A stretch of DNA of 64,000 nt, from the NCBI GenBank assembly GCA_028023455.1, contig JAQFVV010006231.1, positions 7,206,036 through 7,270,035 on the forward strand, written 5' to 3'. The translations under genes and the position numbers were made by a program. Below are positions 36,640 through 49,959 of the stretch, one piece after another. The DNA comes from Epiperipatus broadwayi. Lineage: Eukaryota; Onychophora; Udeonychophora; Euonychophora; Peripatidae. Under the pieces are notes generated by a model. The model was not told where the DNA came from, made no database searches, and saw only the letters and a program-made list of their open reading frames with translations. Each line of letters opens with the position of its first letter. Within the stretch, counting starts at the first letter, position 1.

Positions 36640-39600
36640 TACTTCAACATGATGTCTAATTGTAGCTCTCCAGTGTATTCTATTCTCTGTCATAACTTCC
36701 TAATGGGAACAATTGGTATTGTACTTCTTCAGAATGTCTTTGAAATAATCCTTATATCAAGATAGGGTCTACCACTCCGATAAAAACCATGCTCAAATTC
36801 ATCATAAAATACCTTTTAGAAAGTTTTGCATTGTTCATTTGTCTCACGTGCCCTATCCAATGAAGGTAAAGTTTTACAACATGGGACTCTAGAATGTCAC
36901 ATCCAATAAGTTGAAGCACATACTAATTGTTTTTATGATCTTGCTATTATCTTTTTAAAATTTTATGGAGCATCCTTAAATGAAATTTTTTTAATGCCTT
37001 TATATTGCATTGATAGGACGTCCACATTTTATTTCAGTACAATAAATTAGATAAAAATAACAATTCTATATACAGCTAGTTTAATTGCAGTAATTATTCC
37101 TCTGTGATGAAATATTCCTATCTTTCAACTTGCTAAAAGCAGCAACACACATTGGAATCTGTGTTATACTTCAATATCTAAGTCCCCCTTTCTACTTGTA
37201 AAACTACAACTGATATATTCTCAAGTTGATAATCATACAAGCTAAATGTTGTTGAGATTTATTTCCCGTCAGTGATTGATAAAGATTTGAATTTTTTTGA
37301 ACATTATTTAATAGCCCATTTTTTGAATTGGCAAAAGTAGTGCAATCATCAACATATTATAAATCCAGAATCCAAGAAGTTATTGTTTTCACTTTCAATT
37401 GATTCAAATTAAAACTTTCTAATTTCACTACCAAACCTGTATTATATATTGCTCCCTATTTGATTGTACACCTATAAATATTTTCAAAAAACACTATCGT
37501 AAAAACTGAAAACAATTGAAACAAATACACAACCTAGTTTAATATCAGTTTTTCTTTCAAATGCCTCAGGTTTTTCATCTGTAATAATAACCCTTCCTCT
37601 CATTTCGTTATGTAGAAGCTTTATAATATAAATAAATTTTAATGGGTAATCAACTAGTTTCAAACAATGCCATAGAAGTCTTCAATTAACTGAGTTAAAT
37701 GCCTTAACCAAACAATAAAAGCACTATATAAATCACTTCTGTTCATTATATTTTTCTTATATCTGTCTGGCAACTAGAAACAATATATTTAACAAAATTC
37801 TAGAAAATATTTTTGCAATAATGGATAATAAGACTATGATAATCATGCAATTTTGTTTAGTCCATTTATTTTTAAAATTGGAACAATAGAAATATTTTAA
37901 GATCCCATGACATAACTTCTAATAGTTTTGAAATTAACATATTACCACCATATTTTTAAACTTTTCCAGGTATTTCATCAGAATCTGCAGCCTTTTTATA
38001 TTTAATAATTACAAAAGACTTTACTGAGCTAAATGCTTTTGTCCAAAATTAAATAAGTAGACAAAATGGATTTATTATTAAAAGTTGTCATTTCAATTCT
38101 TGTATTGTTATTCAAAAGTTGATCAAAATATTCCTTATCTGTTCAAAATATCATTGTTGCTAAATAAGAGAGTGATATTTCTAAATTTAATAGGATTGTG
38201 TACTGTTTCCGAAGTCTTTTTGTTATTGTTAATGTATGAAACAAAAGGATGTAGAATGATCACAAACATCAATTTTCTATATCTTTGCAGTTTTAATCCA
38301 CTATTCACTTTTAATCCTTTTTTTCAATCATTGAATTTCAGTTTTCAGATTTGTTTTGTTAATATGAAGTTTCACATTTAATATATTGTCATGTTAAGCC
38401 AAAAACACCACATCTTTCTTTTTATTTAAATCATTAATAAGATAATTGTCAGAAAACTAGAAATGGTTCTTTTTTTTAACCCAAGAATATATTTATTTAA
38501 GAGAATTCAATGTTTCAGTAATGTGATAGTTTTGAAGGTTCACATTAGCAATCTTAGGATTTAATAGCTGTTGAAATTTAGTATGTGTAGAAGATTCTTG
38601 AATGATCATCAGTTTTTTTATGAATATAATTGGAATCATGTCTATTTTTTTGGAGTGTGAATAATCTATGATCTGACCAGAAATTTATACTTGTAAATGC
38701 TCATAACATGTACTTCTCTTGTATTCTGATTATTAACTATAATGTAATTATTAAATACCTTTGTTTTGAATATGGATGCATCCATGTTCTCATATAACAA
38801 TTTTTCTGTCTAAATAAAATGTTTAATGATAGTCAATCCATATTTTATGCAAAAATTTAATAATAGCAAACTATTTGAATTTATATCACCAATATCATTA
38901 TTTCCAGAAAACTTTTGGCCAAAATCTGCTATTTGTATCAACATGTGCATTAAAGTCTCTAAAAAGAAAATTCAATTTTTTAATGGTATTGCTGTAATTA
39001 TACTATCCAACAAAGAATAAAAGCTTTCCTTTTCTGAATTCGCAGAATTTAAAGTTGGAATGTAGGCATTAATAAAATGAACATTAATACCATTGTGCAA
39101 GGGATGTTTTAACATCATTAGCCTTTCATTGATGTAATGAGGAATTAGAACAATAGTAGATATTAGACTTAACAGCAAATCCAATACCATGCATTCTCCT
39201 TTAACTGGCTGACCTGTCTTTCAAAAAAGACAAAAAAACTTGCATCCATCCATTTGTTCCTGTGAAAAATGAGGTTCACTATGAGCAGCTATATCGATCT
39301 TAAGTCTCAATAGCTCCATCACCACCAGCCCAGTCTTCTGTTCTGGTCTTGAAGAATTTGTATCAAGTAATGTGTCACATTTCATGTACCTATATTTAGA
39401 AAAAAAAAGATTTATATTACTTAACTTTAGTATTACCACTGCCTTTTCGTTGGATACATATTTTTTAAAAAAAATTAGATTTATAATATTTATCTTTTAA
39501 TATTATCACAGTCTTCTATTTTATCATTACTACTGATACTATTATTCTATTGTTATTTCTATTACTGTAATGATTAATCCACCAGGTGCAACAACTTAGC

Positions 39601-39800
39601 CAGATTCTATGAGATAGATCATTTTTAGACCACATTTTTTAGGTCCTTCCCTTTCCATAGTACCATGGAGATTCCTAAATAGGACTGCTTAAACATACAA
39701 TCTTTGTCAACTACAATTCTTCACTCATTCAAATCCAGTTCTAATGTAATTCTTTAGTGATTATACTTCTTCAAGCATAGATCACAACTAAGGACTGACA
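36640..39800 (-). mobile_element. Second LINE family (endonuclease plus RT), heavily decayed
   Basis: Minus-strand order: a 5' part near 39,800-39,450; endonuclease start (MKCDTLLDTNSSRPEQKTGL, then ELLRLKIDIAAHSEPHFS, about 39,380-39,250); a later endonuclease piece (HYINERLMMLKHPLHNGINV, then HFINAYIPTLNS, about 39,150-39,050); RT palm (VKAFNSVN, RLLWHCLK, then PLKFIYIIKLLHNEM, about 37,720-37,590); YADD region decayed near 37,340; and a C-terminal segment with GRPYL and HWRATIRHHVE (about 36,770-36,650). It resembles the craniofacial-development-protein-2-like LINE proteins annotated in many invertebrates and differs from the element at 14.7-17.6 kb. Confidence 0.75.
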
Positions 39801-42800
39801 ATCTACTAAACTTGTTTTTATCATTACTTTTTTAATTTTTGAGGCTTGAATTAAAAAAAAAAAGGGAATTATAGTCATAAATGCTTTGCATATAATTGTT
39901 GCTGCACAAACACACAATCCCTATGTCACAGTTAGTATAAGGAGATGCCTAGTGACTGACATTAGAGATTCACTATGACCAGGTCCTACAATAACTTAAG
40001 TTATTGAAAAAAGTAAAAAGCAAGATAAAAAAAAACTGTACCAAAAATAGAACCTAACTTTTGATGAGCTGGTCACACTTTATTTGTTTTCAAAGTTGGC
40101 TTTTATATCTAAATGTAATTTCACTATCTACCATCTATGGAGACTACTAGTAATCTGAGCACAATATTTGACAAGTAAAATAATTGTTGCCATTTTTTTT
40201 TTTGAAAAAAAAAAAATTTTAAGCTTTGTCTGTTAATCTAATGCTACAGGTGCTATTACTCAAAGATACATCTGACATTTAAGGCAATTGAGATTAATGA
40301 TTAGATAATAATACTAATATTATAATCAATCCGCGAGAGACTGTTTTGAAATTGATAAAGATGTGCAGAATGAAAAATATAAAACCAATACTGTGTCTCT
40401 CTGTGTGTATATATGTTCAATAACATAGAAAGAAGTAATACTTTCAAGGGCTTCGGGACTAATAAAATAATACAGTTGTTGATTTGATGAGAAAATGAGA
40501 TTTTTTCATGTTTTGTATGCTTTGTGATTAACTATTGTGAAGTATTGGAAATGTAAAATCTTTATTTTTAAAATAATTTTATAATTTTTTGAAGTCAGCT
40601 TTTATAAATTTGAACTTGAATAAATTTTTTAATACTAATAAGAGTATATTTATGAGTTAAATAGCATATGAAATATGAACAATAATTTTGTCAATTTTGA
40701 AATATAACTTATAATGTAAATACAAATAAAGTTTTATAAATTATAATTAAGAAGTTATGAATAAATGTGTTAAGCTGAAAATAAGAAAACATTTTATGAT
40801 ATTTCATAAATCTAATTAAGAAAAACTTTGAATGCATTTGGAAAATAAGCGGATAATTTATAATTACAGATGAGCTAATTGCAACATAAACAAAAACATG
40901 ACTGGAAAAATTAATTTAAATTATTCCTAGACATTCTTTTTCAAATAGTCCTCTATACCATTATAATAAATAGAATGATCCCTAGAAATTTATCAAGTAT
41001 TGTAGCAGAAGTGTTAACTCAAGGAAGGAAAGTGAAATAGTTGACTGCAATTGAAGATGCATTCATTTTTTTATTATATTTTTTTAATATATGTGACTTA
41101 TTTTCTCTGAGTATATAATTATTATTAATAATAATCCTTGTCGTCTTTATTATTTATTCCAATTTTTCAATATTTGAAACTAATTAAGTTGCAGTTAATA
41201 TGAACCAAAATGCTATTGAAAGTTCAAAAAGAATACTGTTTCTTTTAAAAATGTTTTGCACTTCAAAATTTTTTTGAATTTACATGAATTTAAGTAGCAA
41301 ACTTTGTCATGGGAAGTTTACAACTCTGAAATCATAGACAGCAGTCTGCTGGCATATTATTTTAGCTAATTAATTGTCCCCATTATTAGTATTTTATATA
41401 GAATTTCATTTCAATTAGTTTTGGAACATTACATTTCTTTAAAGTTTGACATTTAGTTAATAATACAGTTGTTTATTGGTTTTTAAATTGCAGAAATAGT
41501 TATTAATATTAAAATAAAAAAAAATCATCTGGCATTTCATTTTGTTTTTACTATGATTAGATATATTTGCTGATTGCCAATATGTCATTTATATAGATGG
41601 CTTTAGAAGCTACATAGGTGAATGTTTTATATGTAAAGATTTGATACTAAAACTATTTTTTAAAATAGAAAGTTATTTTTAAATGCCATCACCTAAATTT
41701 ACTACAGCTTTAAAAATAAGTTTATGTACACTAGCAGGGTAGAATTGTTGAAATCATTTTAAATTGGATTGATTAGAAAGAATAATGAACAAAAAATAGA
41801 TTGTGTCAAGTATTAAGATATGCAGAATTATATGGGGAATACATTTCAGTGTACCTATACAATGTGTTAGTGCCCCTTGGGTTTAGAGCAGTGATAGAGC
41901 CCAGAGTATAGAACTGAAGTTCCATGGATTACAGTTCAATTTTGTCACTTGCAGTGCTTGGATTTCATGCAAATTTTCATATCTATAAAACATCAGATTA
42001 TTTATTTAATGTATTAGCGATTAAGATAGCAGGATAGACAATTTAATGAAGTAGAAAATTTTATGGACATTGAAAATATATTATAAAAACAAAAAATCAA
42101 TTTAGTATTAAAAAGATCAACATTGGACAGAAGATATTTATGATAATGATACAAGATGTGATTTATTACTTAAGCTTAGAATAAGAATTATTAATAAGGG
42201 TGAGAGTTACCTATATAGATGTGGGACAAAGAATGTCAGATATTTATTATTAAAATGATAAAATAGTGAAATATATATATAGTATATAATGAAGGGAAAG
42301 ATTACAATAAAAAAGAATTTATGGCTTTCTTTTTTTAAAGATAAGATATAAAAGATAAATTTTGGAATAAAATAGTGGAAAAGTAAATAGGATTGCAAAA
42401 AATTAGATTCAAGAAATGTACACAAATGATAAAGTTTATGAAAATTATATATATATTAATAATAGCTAACCCTTGATATAGCTAATGTCATATTACAGTA
42501 TTTAAATACAGGTATACTTTATATCTCTGGAATCTAGATGTAATTATAGACCATTTGAACCCAGACTTTTAAGTTCCCTTCAACTATCCAATCTATCTCA
42601 TGCAAGTGATGCACATGTCCACACACATGTGAAAAAGATAAATGATTTCCATATATGTATTTACTAAACCAGCACTCATTAGTTGATCCAGATCATCATC
42701 TCCCATACATGTATATAATCAGTGCTAGGTTTATATTAAGATAGCAAATTTTCAAACTTTAAATGGACAGGCTTCAATTCACACCATCCTCCAATTCTCC

Positions 42801-45800
42801 AGTCATCTATGCCATTGAAAATGGAATGCCCAAATCCTTTGATGGTGCCATGATCATGTTCAAATTTAATGTCAGATTAAAAATAGCTATAATAATATAT
42901 CGCATCGCAATTAATATAACTCACAATTAACGTCAGGTTATTGATAAACAGCCACAATTCATCTTACAGTTGACCGTTAATGTGGTAAATGCAAAAAAGA
43001 GAAAAGACAAATTATAGTTGTTGTTTTTTAAATTGAAACAAAGCCATAAAATTTAATTAAATCTTAAGTAAGGTCTGTATATTTTAGATTATTGGAGGGA
43101 AAAAGATATAAATTTATGTTGGCAAAAAGAAAATTTTTTATTCCAAATATATAATTTCATGTATGTATGCAAAACAAAGTATGCTGAAATATTAGAGTGC
43201 ATTTTGATAAAACCGAAAGTTAAAATAATCTAGATTAAATAGAGGGAGAGGTGAATATAGTTTCTTATCATTTTTACCTTGCTCTCTCTTTGTCTTTTGT
43301 TTATTATCGCGCACATATGTACCTATATAAATAAATGCTCGTTTAAACATATACACACTGAAAAATGCATTTGCTATTTTAAAATGTTTTTTAAAAAATT
43401 ATGAATAATTTTTTTTTCAAGAATTACACTAATTGGAATATAATTTATTTATGATTTTAAGAAAAGGCTAAATTTTGTTTATTCTTTAAAATAACATAAT
43501 TGCGTGAAAACGAGGGGGTGGAGGGGTTAAGGGTTTCATTTTATATAAAGAAAAAATGAATTGATATATTTAAAAGTTTTAGAAAAATCTTTTAAAATTT
43601 TTATATTCTGCTTTTAATAATATATTTAAGCATCAGTAATTATAATATACATTATTTCTGCTATGTATTGACGTGCACACACATATGGCAATTTCATAGT
43701 TTATATAGCTTTTATTATTTGTATAGGTCCAAACTGTATTTTAAATTCATATTTGTTTTTGGTAACTCGTACTTCTTTTTCTCCAACCAATTTATTTATC
43801 CTCTATTAGCTTAATGTGAAAATAAAATATTAGATTTTTTACATAATCAAATGTCTGACTTGTATACAGTAAAAATGCAAAGCCCGCTGAGAACATCCTT
43901 TGGAATGAGGGAAGGAGAATCAAATTGAAAGCTATATATTATTTACAATTCATAATTTGGCTGTTATATGTAATATCCAATATTTTATTTTCACAGTAAG
44001 GTGATAGAGGGCGCATAAATGCTTTGACTGAAGGACACGTAAAATTGGGGGGGTTGTTTTGAAAAAATGAACGAATGTATGTATTTAGGCATAGTAATTT
44101 ATTAAGTGGAAAAAAGAATTATACGGATAATTAGAATGGAATTGACTAAAAAATTCGTGTTTTTTTTATATATAAAATATGGAGAATAATTTGAAAAGGG
44201 ATGATGGTTCCCGTTTTAACATTAAGAAATGATACACTTTATATTGACCAGGGAACTAAAAAGTTTTGAGATAGAATGCAAAAAGAAGTAGGTTGATATA
44301 CAATGAATGATAAATTTTGGTTAGCAAATAGAGTTTTTTAAAGGAGAATGAAGTTGATTTTTTTTTTATAAATTAGTAAAAACAGTATTTAATTGGCCTT
44401 TGTGGAGAGGACAACAAAGATGTTGGTCAAGAAAGATTTTGCTATATGCAAAGTAAATAGATAGACATTTTATTTCTATAAGAAATAGATAAATATGTGA
44501 AGAATGTATTGCAAATAGATAATTGGTGAGGAATAAGAAAAGAGGACAAATATGTTAAGAAAAATAAAAAAAATTATGAGAAACAAATATGAATAAAAAT
44601 AAAATAAAGTTTGGAATTATGTAAGATAAAAATTAAATAAAAGATAAAACTTACATATGATAACTTTAAATGGAGATTATTATTTAGTGCAAAGGCAGGA
44701 GTTCCAGATATTAGGGAAAAGAAGGCAAAATTGCAATAAGGATTTGAATTGAAGTTATGGTTTATCTGAAAGTGGGAGAGATAGTATTGAATACTTATTT
44801 TTTGAATATTAGATATTGAAAGAAGATCACGGTAAATCGCATGGAAATTAGGAAAAATTTAAAAATAAAAGATATGAAAAAAATAGAGATTTTATTATTT
44901 TTTTTATTAGGTTTTTATAACAATATTGGGAAAATGAGAATAGGATGGCTGAACTGACAAAATATATTTTATTAAAATAGATGAGCAAAAAAAAAAAAGA
45001 AATCAGGAATGAGGAAAAAAAAACTGTAATAAGGAATAAGAAATAGGTGAGTTTATTATAGTATATAATGGTTTTGAAGGGAGGAAATATTTAACTAATA
45101 GAGTTTCTGGGATATAACCTATACTCAGAAGCTTCTGAGTTCATTTAAAGAGAAGTCACTTAAATAATACCAGTTTATCATTATGATCTCTGGGCGTATA
45201 GCCTATATATTGAAATTTTTGACAAATATAAGCCATTATATATCACATCAATATATTCTTATATAATAATTTTTATTAGATGTGTACAACTAAGAGTATT
45301 TAAAGGCATTATCTCCCAGAGTTTTATTTCATTCTATTTTGAAATAATAATTTTTTTTAAACAATGGCAAGAAAATTTTAGTTTCTATTATTTCATGCTT
45401 TGGTAAATATGTATGTTTATTTATTATTAAATTGCTTTTTGAAGGAGCAAAAGTATATATATCTTATTGGTTTTTTTATTTTTTTAAAGTCAGATTATTG
45501 CTAAATTTAACTTAATGAAGTGTTAAATTTTATACAGTAAAAAAATAATTTATATGTGTTAATAGAATATAATTGTATGTATATATTTAAGTATATGCTT
45601 ATTAGATATATATATTATCATAAATGAACTTTATGCTATGTTGATATATATTTCTATTTTAGGAAATTATTAAGCTATTTTTATAAATCTCAAGTCTCTG
45701 ATACATACTAGAAGCAGATTGGACAGATTGAGGAAAACAAGTAGCCTTTTGGCCAATAACTTTTTGAACTAGATAAGATTAAATGCTGTTTATTTCAAAT

Positions 45801-46129
45801 GGATTTTTGCCTTATCAAGTTGAACTTTATAACATTTAGAAAAAGTTTTATTATTTTCTTTGAAAAGCTATTTTAATAATGCTCTATGATAAAAAAAAAA
45901 AATCCCCACTGATTCTACAATATTATCCAATATTGTTAGTACAATATTATCTAATATTATTAACAGAAACATATAAAATAGTTATTTAACAATATCTATT
46001 TTATAATCTTATTTGATCTTATTTTAAAAATAAAGCCAATTACGTATTTTTAATGCAAAAAGCATTTATACTGTTGTTATTGTTGTTAAATAGAACTAAC
46101 TTATTTGTTTCTTTTTAAATATAGGAAGT
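39801..46129. other. Long stretch without a recognised gene
   Basis: Apart from the decayed family D copy at 42.6-42.9 kb, I see only AT-rich sequence, G-rich patches (GAGGGGGTGGAGGGG near 43,511; GGGGGGG near 44,047) and a strongly A+G-biased plus strand at about 44,050-45,080. The bias could mark an old coding or element sequence, but no motif was identified. Confidence 0.5.
42600..42890 (-). mobile_element. Decayed hammerhead repeat family D copy
   Basis: Blocks such as TTTACTAAACCAGCACTCAT, TTAAATGGACAGGCTTCAAT and CCATTGAAAATGGAATGC are alignable with the family D unit at 57.5-58.4 kb, in the same relative order. The ribozyme region (about 42,650-42,690, minus strand) has lost the core: CTAATGA replaces CTGATGA and the GAAA is damaged. 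Confidence 0.65.
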
Positions 46130-46690
46130 TTTTTTTATATATGTTTGTTGCTATGTTAATATATGGAGTGGGATTGATGTTATATATTCTGGATTACTGA
46201 TGAATTCTCAGTTATGGGATGAATTTTAAGTATAATGCTAAGATGGTATTTGCTTTTTTGTATGTGTATTCATATGGATGACAAGTTATTAATTTATTTT
46301 TATACCAATTTTGTTACATATATTTAAATATGTATTTTTTACATTTCTTAAATATATTATATTTATCTGAGAGTGTATTTGATAATTGCATATAATAATC
46401 ATGTATATAGGTTCCAGCATACTATTTATAAATTAAAATATAAAAACATTTTTTAAAAACTTTACACATATATATATATATTCATTCTTGAATAGAATCA
46501 TGCATTTCTAATTTGAACATTATTTCTGTCATTATGTCAATGTATGAATGAGACTGATCTCCTGGCTTATAGATGAGTTTCCAATGAAATACTGTATACT
46601 GTTGAGGTAGTGATTGATTTCTCTAATCATTGTTCTAAATGACTAGTTATTAATGTCTTTCATACTTACGTGTGATTTGATTAGCCAGTT
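46130..46690. repeat. Diverged duplicate pair of about 170-bp segments
   Basis: The segment near 46,140-46,320 and the one near 46,500-46,690 share order and spacing of blocks: ATGTTAATATATGGAGTGGG versus ATGTCAATGTATGAATGAGA, then TATAGATGAGTTTCC-like, then a GAC(A/T)AGTTATTAAT block and CCA(A/G)TTTTGTTA. Function is unknown. They could be decayed element ends. Confidence 0.45.
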
Positions 46691-46959
46691 TTGTTATTTA
46701 AGTTTCACTTTGTTTAGATTTTAAAAACATTTCAAAGAATTTTTTTTTCTTGATGGGTTTAACAATATTTTTAGAATTTTTACATTTTAGATAAGCTAAG
46801 ACTGTCATTTAAATAATAATAAAGACTATTTGTTTCTGATAATCATTGTTTACTAAAAGTATTTCTATTATTAGCTTTATAATAATTAGCATAATGATAA
46901 AATTGTTCCTGTTTTGGATTCTATCAGCATAATATTACTTAGCAGTAATTTAATTATAA

Positions 46960-47560
46960 TGTCTGCTTTTCACTTTTTCTTTAAGGAATTTCTGACCCGA
47001 ACATTTTGACTGACTGTAGACTTTTTGTATTTATATGCCATAGTTTTTATAGAATTTTATAGCAGATATAATGGTGGTTGTCTGGCTCTTTCTTGTTTCT
47101 AGCTTGGTAATTTTTCAGCTGGTGAAATTCTCATTGAAGTTTTGGGAGAATCATGTTGGTATTGAATTTCTGTATGAAGTTTTTATGGAGTTGCTTCAAA
47201 ATCTGTTGCTGTTTTAATTTCTGAAATTGCTGAATTTCTGTTTTGTGTCCTGATTTATTATTTTCCTTTCATGACATTATTTGTAATCAATGTTTTAATG
47301 ACATTAGACTTAAACCAGTCTTTTCCAATTATAGGATTCATTTTGCACTGAATAATATATAACAGCAAATGGATAATTTTACCATTTATCTGTAATGGTA
47401 CATTAACTTTTCCAGTCTATTTCAATTTGTATCACATTTACTTCTTTTTGCTATAAGTTTCGTTTTCTCTAGTTTGATATTTTATTTTTGAGTCTGTAAT
47501 ATTGACTTCCAACTTTACATTATAATGCCAGAATGCGACAACAGTATTTAGATTATATGG
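46960..47560 (-). mobile_element. Ty3/gypsy-like fragment (protease-RT linker region)
   Basis: On the minus strand a frame reads VPLQINGKIIHLLLYIIQCK followed by MNPIIGKDWFKSNVI. This matches the Ty3/gypsy segment between protease and RT, where a beta strand is followed by x-x-L-(L/I)-G-R-x-W-(L/F). Stops follow soon after. No active site was found. Confidence 0.5.
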
Positions 47561-47639
47561 TGTTTTTAAACTAATTAATATTGATAAAAATATATGGCAG
47601 GATAATTTAATCTCTTTAAAATTTTAGTTAGAAGCATTT

Positions 47640-48370
47640 TGAGGATTAAAATGGAAGAGTAAAAAAATGAAAATAAATAAGTCATCTACATTTTGCAGAT
47701 GATATGATAGCTTTTGAAAGTAATGTTTCAGAGTTTCAAAATTGGTACAAGAATTGTCAAATGAAAGCAAGAGAAAGTATGACTAAAAATAAATGCTAAA
47801 AAGACTTTCAAGTAATATTCATTAGCATTCCAATATAATAGTGAATTAAAAATCATTAATTATAAATATTTTGGTCATAGATAGTAATATAATAAATATA
47901 AGTAGTAGAAATAACAATATTGAAAGAAAATATGCTTATATACTTGAAAAGAAAGTTTTTAATAAATGTATTTTAGTGATGCTTACTGAATACTATACTT
48001 GGACTTTAATAGAAGATCATTACTAATATTTCAAACTATGCAGTTAAATTAGTGAAATTTATGCTAAGAGTATCAAGGAGTAATCAAAAGCAAAGTACAT
48101 GAATAAAAAAGCATACAAGTATCACTGACTTAATTAAAAAGTTAACAAATTGAAGTGGATTTGAGTTGGTCATGTCATTATAAGATATGACAATAGCTGG
48201 ACAATTGAAATATTAAGTTCCATCTCAAGAGATTGCCAAAAATCTAGAAAGAGACAGTGTGTGAGATAGAGGGGATAAAGAAGTTTCTGGAGGAGGAATA
48301 TTGATAAGACAAACTATGGATTGGGGAAATTAGATTAAACTTGGAGGGTTTTTATCATGCAATGAATTGG
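47640..48370 (+). mobile_element. RTE-like LINE 3' fragment
   Basis: Near 47,690 the frame gives LHFADDMIAF-like sequence (RT active-site Asp pair), then VSEFQ and KIGTRIVK remnants. After a gap comes KRKFLINVF near 47,960, SNYAVKLVKFMLRVSRSNQK near 48,040, and TIAGQLKY with SQEIAKN near 48,200-48,250. The order equals the RT end and C-terminal region of the element at 14.9-15.5 kb. Stops and frameshifts are frequent. Confidence 0.65.
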
Positions 48371-48479
48371 TAATGATGTAGAATGTTGAATATATATTTT
48401 GTATATATTTTAAAAATATATCTCATTTATAAAAATGAAAAAATCAAATGCCCTACTATTTATCTAGATAACTGTTTAT

Positions 48480-49680
48480 ATATTTTGAAGGATAAAAATA
48501 GGAAATTGCAAAGAGATATCATGAAAGTCAGAGATATATTCTACAACAATACTTGAAGAGAGATTGAAAATGGAATTAAGCTTGAAAAAATAATATATTT
48601 TTCAGGATATTTGTAAGATGAAAAAGGAGTTAACCTTAAGTGAATTTTCTGAAAAATGGTAATGGATGTTTTATAACCAAAGAAACAAAAAGCAAAAAGA
48701 GGTGAAAGAAATATATAATAAAGCTCTATTATAAGTTCAACTAGGACACATTTAGTGAGATCATCTATGTAGTATGAAATATGAGATCAAAATGGTCTTT
48801 AGAACAGTATTAAAAGATAAAGCTATAAAAATTGATAGCATCGCATAATTAATTTTGCAGAAAGCTGATGAAGAATTAGTAAAATGACCAAATTATGCTA
48901 TTCAATTTCATACTCAGTGATCGCAAATTGGAAGATCTACACCAAAGAAAGGAATCTTGATAGACTGTGTTTAATTATTATATCATATTTTGTGTGCCAC
49001 ATGAAAGTAAGGTAGTGCAGAAAACCATTCACTATAAAGTAGCACTGATTTAAAAAAAAATTGAGGAACAAAAGAAATTATTGCTGACATTTGCTATATA
49101 ATTGAAAATATGTTATGTGTGGTTTAGTTGCAATAGTGAAATGTAACTTGAAATTCTCTGGTATTTACAGCATTCAAACTTCTGATGAACTTTTGAGCAA
49201 TAAAACCATTCAATTTTTTTTTTTACTGAAAAGTTAGCAAATACCGGAAAGAAATCAGCATGTGTCTTTCTTTATTGATTGCAACAAGACTTTAGATTAT
49301 TCATTTGATCATGTTAGATTGTAGAAGGTTCTTAATAAAAGTGAGGACTTGTATAATATTTCATTGTTTTTATGAATATTATATTTATGGAATTAAAAAT
49401 TTACAGTTAAAACAGGTTTTAGTAAAATATTAGTTTCATTTTGGCAAAGAAATTCAACAGGACTGTGTTTTGTTAGCTAGTCTATTCATCTTCAGGCATT
49501 TTGTATGCTCTTATTTCATATTTATTATACAAGATGTCTATTTCAGAGAGAATCTTCAACTCATTTAGATATGCTGAAAATAGAAGAGATTTGAAAATAC
49601 TTATTGGAAAAGTTAAAAAATGAACAATTGATAATGAAATCATAAAAGTGATTAATATTCTTAATAACATATTAAAATAT
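48480..49680 (+). mobile_element. Second plus-strand LINE RT fragment
   Basis: The frame near 49,270-49,330 reads FIDCNKTLDYSFDHVRL then KVLNKSEDLYNI, which resembles the LINE RT palm block (F-x-D-x-x-K-A-F-D-S-v-d-H-x-x-L-w-x-v-L). Near 49,445-49,490 FGKEIQQDCVLLASLFI matches K-G-V-R-Q-x-C-x-L-S-P-x-L-F. The purine-rich 48,480-48,980 upstream may be its earlier part. It starts downstream of the 3' end of another LINE fragment, so it is a separate insertion. Confidence 0.55.
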
Positions 49681-49959
49681 TCATCATAGTCTGAATCTTT
49701 ACAGAGTTCTAATGAAATTCTTGAAAAATATTTTTAATCATTATTAAGGGTATCATATTTTTTATGACTTTATGGATTTAAAAATAGATCACTGAAAAAA
49801 AAATGATATGTAAGTATTAGATGTTGATTCTATCAAAAATTTTTGATAATACCATGGACAACATGAAACATGACAGTCATTTGGTCAGACATATTAGACA
49901 TGAATTTTCACTTGAGCATAAATACCAGTTTTGAAAATATTATTTTATTAACCTTATAA

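Noticed and set aside
41870-42000. tRNA-like SINE head
   Set aside because: A B-box-like AGTTCAATTTT is present, but no A box at the right distance and no recognisable end.
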